NCBI GenBank assembly: GCA_035282865.1 | Contig: DATEVB010000176.1 | Span: forward strand, 1-30,281 | Direction: 5' to 3' | DNA from: UBA4744 sp035282865 | Lineage (GTDB): Bacteria; Actinomycetota; Acidimicrobiia; Spongiisociales; UBA4744 | Length of the DNA stretch: 30,281 bases | Part shown: piece by piece, positions 1 through 8,160 of the stretch | Layout: every line of letters starts with the position of its first letter | Position numbering within the stretch: position 1 is the first letter of the stretch | Position numbers and translations under genes: made by a program | The notes under the pieces: model-generated | What the model saw: only the letters and a program-made list of their open reading frames with translations | The model's database searches: none | What the model was told of the DNA's origin: nothing

Positions 1-1
1 G

Positions 2-721
2 AAAGAGAAGCTGCTCAACGATTTCTGGCACTTCCTGATCCCGGTGGCCGTCTCGCTGGGCCTGGTCGGTGTCTTGATGCTCAAGCAACCGGACCTGGGG
101 ACGGCGGTGGTCATCTACGGGGCCGCCATCACGGTTATCACCGTGTCGGCCGCGCCCATCCGGTACGTCATCATGACCACGTTGTCGGGAACTGCGCTCG
201 GTATGCTGATGGCGCTGGCCGAGCCGTACCGCCGGGCGCGAGTGATATCGTTCCTCGACCCCTTCAGCGACAAGCTCGGGGACGGGTGGCAGGTCGTGCA
301 GAGCCAGCTGGCGCTCGGTACCGGGGGTGTGTTCGGCGTCGGGTTAGGGGCCAGCCGCGCTCGATGGTCGTTCCTTCCCAACGCTCACACCGACTTCATC
401 TTCGCCATCATCGGAGAGGAGACCGGTTTCGCGGGGGGCGTGATCGTGCTGGTTCTGTTTGCGTGGCTGACCGTGGTCGGGATCGCCATTTCCTACCGAG
501 CTCCCGACCGGTTCGGCCGCATGCTGGCCGCCGGGTTGGTTGCCTGGTTGTCCCTCCAGGCGCTGATCAACATCGGGGGAGTGGTCGGCGCACTTCCCGT
601 CACCGGCATGCCGCTTCCGTTCGTGTCATACGGCGGCAGCGCCTTGCTGACGGTCATGGGTGCTGCCGGGATCCTCGTCAATATCGCCCGGCAAGGTGAA
701 CCCAGGGCGCGGCGTCGATGA
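2..721 (+). CDS. ftsW: FtsW-type lipid II polymerase (SEDS family), 5' truncated by window edge
   Basis: This is the C-terminal part of a SEDS glycosyltransferase that polymerises lipid II into septal peptidoglycan with a class B PBP. The frame is open from base 2, so the true start lies outside the window and about 239 residues are visible of a usual 380-420. Visible hallmarks are the extracellular stretch with PNAHTDFIFAIIGEE, whose Asp is the proposed catalytic residue of FtsW/RodA, and the C-terminal PFVSYGGSALL motif, with several hydrophobic helices around them. RodA is the main alternative; position directly before murG inside a division cluster favours FtsW. Its TGA overlaps the ATG of murG (ATGA), which implies translational coupling. 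Confidence 0.93.
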   Translation, partial: KEKLLNDFWHFLIPVAVSLGLVGVLMLKQPDLGTAVVIYGAAITVITVSAAPIRYVIMTTLSGTALGMLMALAEPYRRARVISFLDPFSDKLGDGWQVVQSQLALGTGGVFGVGLGASRARWSFLPNAHTDFIFAIIGEETGFAGGVIVLVLFAWLTVVGIAISYRAPDRFGRMLAAGLVAWLSLQALINIGGVVGALPVTGMPLPFVSYGGSALLTVMGAAGILVNIARQGEPRARRR

Positions 722-1794
722 GCTACGCCATCGCGGCGGCAGGCACGGGTGGACACGTTTTCCCGGCCTTGGCGGTGGCTGAAGCACTCCTGCAACGCGG
801 GGTAACACGATCCGACATTGTGTTTGTCGGCGGCGACCGGTTGGAGGCAACGGTCTTCCCGGCGGAAGGTTTTCCTTTCGCGCCGCTCGACCTTCAGAGC
901 CTGCGGAGGAGCCTCACCCCTCGCAACCTCCTGCTGCCGCTGGTGGTTGCCCGGGCGGCTCGCCGGGCCCAACAGGAAATGGCCGATCGGGGGGTAAAGG
1001 TCGTCCTCGCCATGGGCAGTTATGTAACGGTGCCGGTAGGGTGGGCCGCCCGGCGATTGGTGATACCGCTCTTCCTCCACGAACAGAACGCCGAGGCCGG
1101 GTTGGCCAACCGGGTGATGTCGAGGCTGGCCAAGGCCACCTTCGTATCATTCGCCGATACAAAGGGTATTGGCCGACAGGTCTTGGCCGGTAACCCGGTC
1201 CGACGAAGTCTGGCCGGATTCACCCGGCCGGAACTCCGGCATCAGGCAATGAACCGGTATGGACTTTCGCCCGGACCCGTTGTGATCGGGGTCTTCGGTG
1301 GGAGCCTCGGCGCCGGTGCCATCAATCAGGCGGTCACCTCCCTGGTGCAGCAGTGGAGCGGACCACCCATCCAGATACTCCACCTGGCGGGCCGCGCCCA
1401 CGAAGACGACATGCGCGCCATTTCCGAGCAGGCCGTTGTACCGTGGACCATCCTCGGATTCGAAGAAGAGATGCAGTATTTCTACGCAGCATGTGACATC
1501 GTCATCGCCCGGGCGGGTGGGGCGGTTGCGGAGATCGCCGTTACCGGGACGCCGGCTGTGCTCGTTCCCGGCAGGTTCGGCGGTGGGCACCAGATGAGCA
1601 ACGCAGCCCGGTTCGAAGACGCCGGAGCAGCGGTGGTGGTCACCGAGGAACGACTGGGTGTGCTGCCACAGATCCTCGAGCCCCTCGTTGCGGATTCCCA
1701 GATGCGCAGGCGCATGACCCAAAGGCTCAAGGATTTTGCCCATCCCGAAGCTGCGGACGTACTAGCACGAGAGCTCCAGCAAGCCCATGGTTGA
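718..1794 (+). CDS. murG: UDP-GlcNAc:lipid I GlcNAc transferase MurG
   Basis: MurG transfers GlcNAc from UDP-GlcNAc to lipid I on the inner face of the membrane, making lipid II. The 358-residue product has the GT28 two-domain layout: the N-terminal glycine-rich loop GTGGHVFPA at residues 9-17, the second-domain GGSLGAGAIN loop, and the UDP-GlcNAc-binding block with ARAGGAVAEI and GGGHQMSNA. Length matches the family. It starts at the ATG inside the ftsW stop (ATGA) and its end overlaps murC by 8 bases, so it sits in a tightly coupled operon directly between the lipid II polymerase and the Mur ligase. Confidence 0.97.
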   Translation: MSYAIAAAGTGGHVFPALAVAEALLQRGVTRSDIVFVGGDRLEATVFPAEGFPFAPLDLQSLRRSLTPRNLLLPLVVARAARRAQQEMADRGVKVVLAMGSYVTVPVGWAARRLVIPLFLHEQNAEAGLANRVMSRLAKATFVSFADTKGIGRQVLAGNPVRRSLAGFTRPELRHQAMNRYGLSPGPVVIGVFGGSLGAGAINQAVTSLVQQWSGPPIQILHLAGRAHEDDMRAISEQAVVPWTILGFEEEMQYFYAACDIVIARAGGAVAEIAVTGTPAVLVPGRFGGGHQMSNAARFEDAGAAVVVTEERLGVLPQILEPLVADSQMRRRMTQRLKDFAHPEAADVLARELQQAHG

Positions 1795-3157
1795 TCTTGG
1801 CACGCCTCGCAAGATCCATGTGATAGGCGCCGGCGGGTCCGGGATGAGTGGACTTGCCAAGCTGCTCTCACAGATGGGGCATTCCCTGACCGCCTCGGAC
1901 CTCAAGATGAGCCCCACCCTGGCAGGTCTGGCCGACCTGGGCATCGAGGTGTGGGCCGGCAGCCGCCCCGAGGCCATGTCGGGATTAGACCTCGTCGTGG
2001 CGTCGTCGGCGATTCCGGACGTCGACCCGGAAGTCGTCGCAGCCCGTCAGAATGGTATTGGGATATGGGAACGACCCCGGCTATTGAGCGAATTGACGGC
2101 CCACCTGCCCACCGTTGGGGCCACAGGAACCCACGGGAAAACGACGAGCACGGCGATGCTCGTCGCCGCGTTGCGGGCCACCGGATTGGATCCTTCCTTT
2201 GTGGTTGGAGGTGAACTCACCGACCTGAGAACCAATGCATCGCTCGGCGAAGATGACCTCCTGGTGCTCGAGGTAGATGAGGCATTCGGCACGTTCCTCG
2301 ACCTGAGCATCAAGGGGTTGATGGTCACCAACGTCGAGCCCGACCATCTCGACTATTACCACAATCTCGATCGCCTCGAAGACGCCTTTGTCGAGGTCGT
2401 ACGCTCCGTCGAAGGGCCGGTGGTGGTCGGGATCGACGATCCGGGTGGGAGGCGGCTGGCGGAACGCACCGGGCGATCAACCTACGGCACCAACGAAGAT
2501 GCCGACTGGTTGATCACCGACGTTCGCCACCGAGACTGGTCGGTCCGGTTCTCACTCACCGGTCGTGGAAAAACATGGGAGGTCGACGTCGCCCAGCCCG
2601 GGTTGCATGTAGCCCGCAACGCGGCCGGAGCACTGGCGCTGGTTGGAGAACGCGGTCACGATGTCGACCGAGCGGCGGCAGGATTGGCGACATTCGGCGG
2701 TGTGCGTCGCCGTTTCGAAGTGCGCGGCAAGGTCAACGGGGTCACGATCATCGACGACTACGCGATCCACCCGACCGAGATTGCGGCGGTCTTGCAGGTC
2801 GCCGAACGAGGCGACTGGCAACGGATCTGGGCTGTCTTCCAGCCGCACCGCTATTCGCGTACTGGGGAGTTCCATCATGAGTTCGGCGGGTCCTTCTCGG
2901 GGGCTGATGAGGTGGTGATCACCGACGTGTACGCCGCCGGCGAAACACCCGAACCTGGGGTAACGGGTGAACTGGTCGCCGATGCCGTACGGGCCCGAAC
3001 GAAAGCCCACGTCAGCTATATTCCCCACCGCGCCGACCTGGCCGAGTTCCTCGCCGACGAGGTGGGGCGTGGCGATCTGATTCTGACCCTCGGAGCAGGG
3101 GACATCACGACGCTGGCCGGTGAACTTGCTCCTCTCCTGGAGTCACGCCGCATATGA
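1787..3157 (+). CDS. murC: UDP-N-acetylmuramate--L-alanine ligase MurC
   Basis: MurC is the cytoplasmic ATP-dependent ligase that adds L-Ala to UDP-MurNAc, the first step of stem-peptide assembly. The 456-residue product shows the N-terminal Rossmann-like loop GAGGSGMSGLA (about 14-24), the Mur ligase ATP loop GATGTHGKTT at 111-120, the central EVDEAFGTF region and the C-terminal IIDDYAIHPTEI and FQPHRYSR motifs typical of MurC rather than MurD, MurE or MurF. It overlaps murG by 8 bases and ends in an ATGA overlap with murB, so the two consecutive UDP-MurNAc enzymes are encoded next to each other in the order product-user then producer. Confidence 0.97.
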   Translation: MVDLGTPRKIHVIGAGGSGMSGLAKLLSQMGHSLTASDLKMSPTLAGLADLGIEVWAGSRPEAMSGLDLVVASSAIPDVDPEVVAARQNGIGIWERPRLLSELTAHLPTVGATGTHGKTTSTAMLVAALRATGLDPSFVVGGELTDLRTNASLGEDDLLVLEVDEAFGTFLDLSIKGLMVTNVEPDHLDYYHNLDRLEDAFVEVVRSVEGPVVVGIDDPGGRRLAERTGRSTYGTNEDADWLITDVRHRDWSVRFSLTGRGKTWEVDVAQPGLHVARNAAGALALVGERGHDVDRAAAGLATFGGVRRRFEVRGKVNGVTIIDDYAIHPTEIAAVLQVAERGDWQRIWAVFQPHRYSRTGEFHHEFGGSFSGADEVVITDVYAAGETPEPGVTGELVADAVRARTKAHVSYIPHRADLAEFLADEVGRGDLILTLGAGDITTLAGELAPLLESRRI

Positions 3158-4074
3158 GCGCGCTCGACGATCTCGTTGTATCCGGGGCGCTCCGTTCGGG
3201 GGTTTCCATAGCCGGCCTGACCACATACAAGCTGGGCGGTCCGGCCCGCTACTACCTCGAGGCGGAAGACGAAGCGCAGCTGGTTTCGATCGGGGATTCG
3301 GTCCGGGACGAACCCTTGCTGGTTCTCGGGCGCGGCAGCAATCTGATCGTCAGCGACGAAGGGTTCCCAGGTCTCGTGGTTCACCTGGGCGCCGGTTTCG
3401 TGGGAACCGAGCTCGGCGGGGACGGAACGGTCACCTCCGGGGCGGCCACGTCGATGCCCTCATTGGCTCGCACCTGCGCTCAGGCGGGCCGGGGTGGCCT
3501 GGAGTTCTTGATAGGGATACCGGGCTCGGTCGGCGGAGGTGTCCGGATGAACGCGGGTTGTCATGGCTCCGAAACCAAGGATTGGCTGCGGTCGGCGCGC
3601 GTGGTCGAGCTGAGACACGGGACGGTGAGTGAACGAAAGCCAGACGACCTGGAAATGACGTACCGCCGCACCAACCTCCAAGCCGATGAGGTTGTCACCT
3701 TCGCCACCTTCACCACAGAACCCCGGGAACGACACGCCATGGAGGAGACCATGCGCGGCATCATCCGTTGGCGGCGCCGGCATCAGCCCGGCGGCACACT
3801 CAACGCCGGGAGTGTCTTCAAGAATCCGCCAGGCGATTCGGCCGGACGGGTCATCGATAGCCTGGGACTCAAGGACACCCGCATCGGTGGGGCGCATGTG
3901 TCCACCAAACACGCCAATTTCTTCGTGGCCGATAAAGGGGTGCGAGCCCAGGACGTGTACGACCTGGTGTGGGCGGTCCGTCGCCGGGTCGGTGTCGAAC
4001 TCGGCATCTGGCTGCAGCCCGAAGTTCAGTTCGCCGGACCCTTCCGTCCTTCACCGGATGAGGAGGCACATTGA
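3154..4074 (+). CDS. murB: UDP-N-acetylenolpyruvoylglucosamine reductase MurB
   Basis: MurB is the FAD enzyme that uses NADPH to reduce UDP-GlcNAc-enolpyruvate to UDP-MurNAc. In 306 residues I see the FAD-binding motifs TYKLGGPARYY (24-34), LGRGSNLIVSDEGF (58-71) and GIPGSVGGGVRMNAGCHG (121-138), the substrate-binding YRR (170-172), the catalytic Ser220 in AGSVFKNP and the catalytic Glu290 in PEVQF near the C-terminus. All three catalytic elements (Arg, Ser, Glu) are therefore present. Start is the ATG overlapping the murC stop; the gene ends in a TTGA overlap with ftsQ. The murC-murB-ftsQ order is known from several dcw clusters. Confidence 0.97.
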   Translation: MSALDDLVVSGALRSGVSIAGLTTYKLGGPARYYLEAEDEAQLVSIGDSVRDEPLLVLGRGSNLIVSDEGFPGLVVHLGAGFVGTELGGDGTVTSGAATSMPSLARTCAQAGRGGLEFLIGIPGSVGGGVRMNAGCHGSETKDWLRSARVVELRHGTVSERKPDDLEMTYRRTNLQADEVVTFATFTTEPRERHAMEETMRGIIRWRRRHQPGGTLNAGSVFKNPPGDSAGRVIDSLGLKDTRIGGAHVSTKHANFFVADKGVRAQDVYDLVWAVRRRVGVELGIWLQPEVQFAGPFRPSPDEEAH

Positions 4075-4814
4075 CCACTCGTGTTGACCCTCGATTAGCC
4101 GAACGACGGCGCACCGTCGCCGAAGGCCATGCCCGCAAACGGTTACGGAGGATCTTCTGGGCATTGTTGGTCGTCACCCTCGTGGCGGCTGTGGGATGGG
4201 TAGCGCAATCGCCGTGGTTTTCTATCGCGCATATCGCGGTCTCGGGGGTGAGCGGCAGTGATACGCACAGGATTCTCCAGAAGGCCGGCGTCGTGGAAGG
4301 AACCCCTCTGATAGCAGTTGCGCCGGGCCGGGTGGAGGCTTTGCTCGAAGAAGATCCCTGGGTAGTCCAGGCGACGGTGCGTCGGGTGGTTCCCGATGCG
4401 GTCGAGGTGGCAGTGAATGAGCGCATCCCGTTGGCCTGGGTTCAGACGGGGAGAGGGTGGGCGGTCATCGCCGAGGATGCCACCGTGCTTCGTTATGACC
4501 CGGAAGCAGCCGGGCCGACGCTGGTCTTGGAAGCCGCTGCGCTGGATCGAGGTGATCGGTTCGAAGACCCGCAGGTAACGGGAGGAGTGGCCTTCCTGGT
4601 GGCGTTACCCCCCGACACCCGGAACCGTGTGTCCCTCACCGAGCAAGGTGGGGAACTGTGGGCCGACGTAGCCGGACTGCTCGTGCGCCTCGGACTCCCC
4701 ACCGAAATGACTGAAAAGGCCTGGGCACTGCTGGCCATTCTCGACGAAGGGATCCCTCTCGGATCGGTGGTCAATCTGGTAGCCCCGACCCGCCCGGCTG
4801 TGGTCGAAGCTTAA
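4071..4814 (+). CDS. ftsQ: Cell division protein FtsQ/DivIB
   Basis: FtsQ is the bitopic divisome scaffold that recruits FtsL/FtsB and controls septal synthesis. The 247-residue product has a basic cytoplasmic N-terminus (about 1-27), one membrane segment (about 28-46) and an extracytoplasmic POTRA domain starting at SIAHIAVSGV (51-60) and including the EEDPWV and VNERIPLAWV blocks typical of FtsQ. The start is a TTG whose last two bases belong to the murB TGA stop (TTGA); AGGAGG at 4061-4066 lies 4 bases upstream and supports it. It is followed by a 95-bp spacer with promoter-like sequence before ftsZ, the only substantial gap in this part of the cluster. Confidence 0.92.
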   Translation: MTTRVDPRLAERRRTVAEGHARKRLRRIFWALLVVTLVAAVGWVAQSPWFSIAHIAVSGVSGSDTHRILQKAGVVEGTPLIAVAPGRVEALLEEDPWVVQATVRRVVPDAVEVAVNERIPLAWVQTGRGWAVIAEDATVLRYDPEAAGPTLVLEAAALDRGDRFEDPQVTGGVAFLVALPPDTRNRVSLTEQGGELWADVAGLLVRLGLPTEMTEKAWALLAILDEGIPLGSVVNLVAPTRPAVVEA

Positions 4815-4909
4815 ACCTTCACTCAAACCTTAATCTTTTGGTCTTTGCTTGCCGGGGGATCAAGCGTAAGGTTCAGGTCAAACCTCATACTTTTTGAAAG
4901 GACATCACC
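4815..4909 (+). promoter_or_regulatory. ftsQ-ftsZ spacer with repeated AAACCT boxes and candidate ftsZ promoter
   Basis: The core AAACCT occurs at 4813-4818 (across the ftsQ stop), 4825-4830 and 4880-4885, and its inverse AAGGTT at 4868-4873. The two outer pairs are both spaced 12 bp start to start. A possible sigma-70-like promoter is TTGCTT (4845-4850), 16 bp, TAAGGT (4867-4872), so the inverse box coincides with the -10 element. The ftsZ ribosome-binding site AAAGGA is at 4897-4902, 7 bases before the ATG. The repeats are plain in the sequence; their role as operator or promoter elements is inferred. Confidence 0.45.
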
Positions 4910-5968
4910 ATGGCGACATCTCGAGGGAGCTCGACGACCCAGAGCTATCTAGCGGTGATCAAGGTGGTGGGCGTCGGCGGAGGTGGCGTGAATGCGATCA
5001 ACAGGATGATCGACGCCGGCGTGCGCGGCGTCGAGTTCATCGCTGTCAACACCGATGCCCAGGCGCTTTTGATGTCGGATGCCGACATCAAACTCGATCT
5101 AGGCAGGGACATCACTCGAGGACTGGGGGCAGGAGCCAACCCCGAGGTTGGCAAGGCCGCTGCCGAGGGCCACAAGGAAGAAATCGAAGAAGTCCTGAAG
5201 GGGGCCGACATGGTGTTCGTCACCGCCGGCGAAGGGGGCGGCACCGGGACGGGTGGAGCGCCGATTGTCGCCGGTGTGGCGCGTGGCCTGGGAGCGTTGA
5301 CGGTAGGAGTGGTCACACGACCGTTTGGGTTCGAGGGCCGGCGTCGATCCGTTCAGGCGGAGCAAGGAATCCAGGATCTGCGGGACGCGGTTGACACGTT
5401 GATTGTCATACCCAATGATCGTCTCTTAGAACTCACCGACGATCGCACCCCGATTATTGATGCCTTCCAGATGGCGGATGAAGTACTCATGGGCGGGGTG
5501 GCCGGCATCACCGATCTCATCACCATCCCGGGATTGATCAATGTCGACTTCGCCGATGTTCGCACCATCCTGTCCGAAGCCGGGACGGCAGTGATGGGCA
5601 TCGGTCGTGCCTCCGGAGAGGGCCGGGCAGAGCAGGCCGCCCAGCGAGCGATCTCGAGCTCCCTGCTGGAGACATCGATGGAAGGAGCCCGCGGCGTGCT
5701 GTTGACGATCGCCGGACCCTCGGCGATGACCCTGCATGAGGTGAACCGCGCTGCGTCCGTGATCGCAGAACACAGCGATGCCGAGGCGGACATCATTTTT
5801 GGGGCCGTCGTTGACGACAACATGGGCGACGAGATCAAGGTGACGGTCATCGCCGCAGGGTTTGATCGCAGCCGCCGGAACGCCGCCCGTGGAATAGCCT
5901 CAGGTACCGTGGCCAGGGCAAGTGACACCGTCGACGATCTCGACATTCCGAGTTTCCTGCAGGGATGA
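4910..5968 (+). CDS. ftsZ: Cell division GTPase FtsZ
   Basis: FtsZ is the tubulin-like GTPase that forms the cytokinetic ring. The 352-residue protein has the N-terminal GVGGGGVNAI loop, the tubulin signature GGGTGTG at 109-115, the RPFGFEGRRR region and the T7 synergy loop NVDFADV at 211-217 with its catalytic acidic residues. It ends with DIPSFLQG, the conserved C-terminal peptide that binds membrane tethers such as SepF or FtsA, after a linker of only about 20 residues, much shorter than in most bacteria. The gene has its own ribosome-binding site and probable promoter, and overlaps pgeF by ATGA. Confidence 0.98.
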   Translation: MATSRGSSTTQSYLAVIKVVGVGGGGVNAINRMIDAGVRGVEFIAVNTDAQALLMSDADIKLDLGRDITRGLGAGANPEVGKAAAEGHKEEIEEVLKGADMVFVTAGEGGGTGTGGAPIVAGVARGLGALTVGVVTRPFGFEGRRRSVQAEQGIQDLRDAVDTLIVIPNDRLLELTDDRTPIIDAFQMADEVLMGGVAGITDLITIPGLINVDFADVRTILSEAGTAVMGIGRASGEGRAEQAAQRAISSSLLETSMEGARGVLLTIAGPSAMTLHEVNRAASVIAEHSDAEADIIFGAVVDDNMGDEIKVTVIAAGFDRSRRNAARGIASGTVARASDTVDDLDIPSFLQG

Positions 5969-6588
5969 TTCGCCCACCCGGATTCCGGGGGGTCGCTTTT
6001 TCGAGCGCCCGGTACGGTGACCTCCGTCACGACCTCACCGCCCGCCGTTCGGTCGCCGCCCGGCTCGACATCCCGGACACGTGGGCGACGGTGAACCAGG
6101 CGCACGGTGGGGTTGTGGTCGAGGCGGAAGACTCGGGTTCGCAGGGCGCGGCCGACGCCATCTACATCGGCCGATCCGGATTACCGGCGGCGGTATTCAC
6201 CGCAGACTGTCTCGCTGTGGTGCTCGAGGCAGACGGCGGCATAGGAATCGCCCACGCCGGCTGGCGAGGAGTCGTGGCGGGCGTCGTGGACAACCTCCGA
6301 TCGGCCATGGAAGAAGCAGGGTGGACTCTGGTGCGAGGTGCGATCGGCCCCGGTATCGGGCCGTGTTGCTTCGAGGTTGGCCCGGAAGTCGCGGTTCACT
6401 TCCCCGCCAACACGTCGACAACTACCTGGGGGACGGTCAGCGTCGACCTTCCGGCTGCGGTTGTGGCCGGCCTCGAAGGGGTGGATGTCTGGCAGGCCGG
6501 AGTATGTACCCGCTGCAACGATGAGTTCTTCTCGCACCGGCGAGATGCGACGCCGGCCCGCATGGCCGGGATCGTCTGGCTGCCATGA
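5965..6588 (+). CDS. pgeF: Peptidoglycan editing factor PgeF (YfiH/YlmD, DUF152 laccase-like)
   Basis: PgeF-family proteins are cytoplasmic copper/zinc-dependent enzymes; the E. coli member removes wrongly made UDP-MurNAc-L-Ser products, and other members act on purine nucleosides. The 207-residue product shows the metal-site motifs NQAHGG (His47), FTADC (Cys82) and HAGWRG (His97), followed by GPGIGPCCFEVG (128-139) and the C-terminal FFSHRRD block. It starts at the ATG overlapping the ftsZ stop and overlaps yggS the same way, matching the ftsZ-ylmD-ylmE-sepF order of Gram-positive bacteria. The exact substrate cannot be read from the sequence. Confidence 0.93.
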   Translation: MIRPPGFRGVAFSSARYGDLRHDLTARRSVAARLDIPDTWATVNQAHGGVVVEAEDSGSQGAADAIYIGRSGLPAAVFTADCLAVVLEADGGIGIAHAGWRGVVAGVVDNLRSAMEEAGWTLVRGAIGPGIGPCCFEVGPEVAVHFPANTSTTTWGTVSVDLPAAVVAGLEGVDVWQAGVCTRCNDEFFSHRRDATPARMAGIVWLP

Positions 6589-7244
6589 GTCTGGAGTCGG
6601 TTCGCGAGAGGATGGCCGCTGCCGCCCGGCGCAGCGGCCGCCGCGTGGACCAAGTCACCCTGATCGCGGTGGGCAAGACCCACCCGGTCGACGTGCTGAT
6701 GAAGGCCTACGATGCGGGACACAGGGACTTCGGTGAGAACCGGGCATCGGAACTGGCGGCCAAGGCCGCCGCCATGCCCGCCGACGTTCGTTGGCACTTC
6801 ATCGGCCCGCTTCAGCGCAACAAGGTGAGGCTGGTGCGGCCGGTCGTACGACTTCTCCATTCCATGGATCGGCTGAGCCTGGGGGAAGCCTGGCTGAAAG
6901 GACCGCTAATCGCACCACCCGCCTTGCTCGAGGTGAACCTCGCCGACGAACCGCAGAAGTCGGGCGTGGCAGTCGATGAAGCCCCAGGGATGATGGATCA
7001 GCTCCTCGCCCTGGGCGTGGATTTGCGAGGTGTCATGGCTATTCCACGGCAGGCTGAGGACCCGGAGACAAACCGGCCTTCTTTTCGCCGCCTGGCTCGT
7101 TTGCGGGACGAACTGGCCGGCCGGTACCCGGTCATGAGGGAACTGTCGATGGGCATGACCGACGACTTTGAAGTCGCCATCGAAGAAGGAGCAACGATGA
7201 TTCGCGTCGGACGGGCTATCTTTGGACCGAGAGTAGAGCACTAA
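6585..7244 (+). CDS. yggS: PLP homeostasis protein YggS/YlmE
   Basis: YggS (PLPBP) is a single-domain TIM-barrel protein that binds pyridoxal phosphate without known catalysis and keeps PLP and amino acid pools balanced. The 219-residue sequence has the PLP lysine in AVGKTHP (Lys31), DFGENRASEL, WHFIGPLQRNK, LEVNLADEPQKSG and the C-terminal phosphate-binding SMGMTDDFEVAI and RVGRAIFG motifs. The length is usual for the family. ATGA overlap with pgeF and a 12-bp gap to sepF place it in the division operon, as in Streptomyces and Bacillus. Confidence 0.95.
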   Translation: MSLESVRERMAAAARRSGRRVDQVTLIAVGKTHPVDVLMKAYDAGHRDFGENRASELAAKAAAMPADVRWHFIGPLQRNKVRLVRPVVRLLHSMDRLSLGEAWLKGPLIAPPALLEVNLADEPQKSGVAVDEAPGMMDQLLALGVDLRGVMAIPRQAEDPETNRPSFRRLARLRDELAGRYPVMRELSMGMTDDFEVAIEEGATMIRVGRAIFGPRVEH

Positions 7245-7256
7245 CCAAGGGATCAC

Positions 7257-7799
7257 ATGAGTACGTTGTGGCAGAAGGCGCTTCTCTATCTGGGCCTCGT
7301 CGATGAGGAGGCCATCGAGCAGGAGCACACCACCCCCGTCGAGACTGCCCCGGTTCAGTCTCAGGTTCGCACGGTTCCCAACAGGACCGAAGGGGTCGTC
7401 GGGCGGCGGGTCGAGCCGCCCGCCGGTCGCCTCCCCATTTCCGCCCGGGACCGGACGGTAGTGAGCGCGGGGCACGGCGCGGGTGCCGTCCGTCAGGTCA
7501 AGTCGGCAGATGCGCAGTGTGACATCGTGGAGGCCGCCGGTTTCTCGGATGCCAAGCTGCTGGCCGACCGGATCCGTGAACGGGTGCCCGTCGTCCTCAA
7601 TCTGCGAGCGACCGACCCGAATATGGTTCGTCGTCTGGTCGACTTCGCCAGCGGATTGACCTACGCCCTCGATGGCACAATGCGCAAGATATCCGAGGGC
7701 GTCATCATGGTGTTGCCGCCTCGCGTCTCGCTGGGGCGGGAAGAAAAACGGCGGTTGGCCGACCTCGGTCTCTACTCGACCGCCGAAGACAGTGAATAG
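7257..7799 (+). CDS. sepF: Cell division membrane anchor SepF
   Basis: SepF binds the FtsZ C-terminal peptide and anchors the ring to the membrane. The 180-residue product starts with a short amphipathic segment (MSTLWQKALLYLGLVDEE), the membrane-targeting helix, followed by a variable linker rich in Val, Pro and Arg (about 20-80) and the globular SepF domain from about residue 83, with VVLNLRATDPNMVRRLVDF and the FASGLTYALDGTMRKI dimer-interface region. AAGGGA lies just upstream of the ATG. No ftsA is visible in the cluster, so SepF is the likely principal FtsZ tether. Confidence 0.95.
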   Translation: MSTLWQKALLYLGLVDEEAIEQEHTTPVETAPVQSQVRTVPNRTEGVVGRRVEPPAGRLPISARDRTVVSAGHGAGAVRQVKSADAQCDIVEAAGFSDAKLLADRIRERVPVVLNLRATDPNMVRRLVDFASGLTYALDGTMRKISEGVIMVLPPRVSLGREEKRRLADLGLYSTAEDSE

Positions 7800-7807
7800 G
7801 CTCATCG

Positions 7808-8059
7808 ATGAGGTTCATCTGCTCGCTCATTCAGCTGTACATCCTCGTGGTTTTCGCACGGATCCTTCTCGAATGGGTGCGCGTTCCCAGTGAGCATCCG
7901 GTGGGGAAGGTTCGCTCTGTGCTGGCCACGGTCGTTGACCCGGTACTCATCCCTCTGCGGCGGGTCATCCCACCCGTCCGTATGGGCGGAGCAGCTCTCG
8001 ACCTCTCCCCGCTCGTCCTTCTGATCGGTCTCTCCATTCTGTCGAGTGCCATTTGCTGA
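7808..8059 (+). CDS. yggT: YggT/YlmG family small membrane protein
   Basis: An 83-residue protein with two hydrophobic helices (about 3-22 and 66-82) separated by a loop with the family motif DPVLIPLRRVIPP, typical of the YggT/YlmG (Ycf19) family. Members sit next to sepF in many Gram-positive and cyanobacterial genomes and are linked to division-site or nucleoid organisation; biochemical activity is unknown. It begins 8 bp after the sepF stop. No strong ribosome-binding site is visible, which suggests translational coupling with sepF. Confidence 0.88.
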   Translation: MRFICSLIQLYILVVFARILLEWVRVPSEHPVGKVRSVLATVVDPVLIPLRRVIPPVRMGGAALDLSPLVLLIGLSILSSAIC

Positions 8060-8160
8060 CGGTCGCTGCTCCCCACCCGGGAATCCCGGTTCGAACAAAT
8101 CCTCAGGAGCCGCTCGGGGAGGGCTAAGCTCCGCACAAGCACGTTCGAGGTGGTTGAGCC
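8060..8160 (+). promoter_or_regulatory. yggT-divIVA spacer with 13-bp palindrome
   Basis: This 101-bp spacer carries a perfect inverted repeat, CCGGGA-A-TCCCGG, at 8077-8089. A -10-like TAAGCT lies at 8125-8130 and the divIVA ribosome-binding site GAGGTGG at 8147-8153, 7 bases before the ATG. No clear -35 is seen. The palindrome could be an operator or a weak hairpin; it has no T-run, so it does not look like an intrinsic terminator. Confidence 0.35.

Noticed and set aside
8084..8100. Possible tRNA T-arm (GGTTCGAA) upstream of divIVA
   Set aside because: No matching 3' arm, acceptor stem, anticodon arm or CCA can be built around it.
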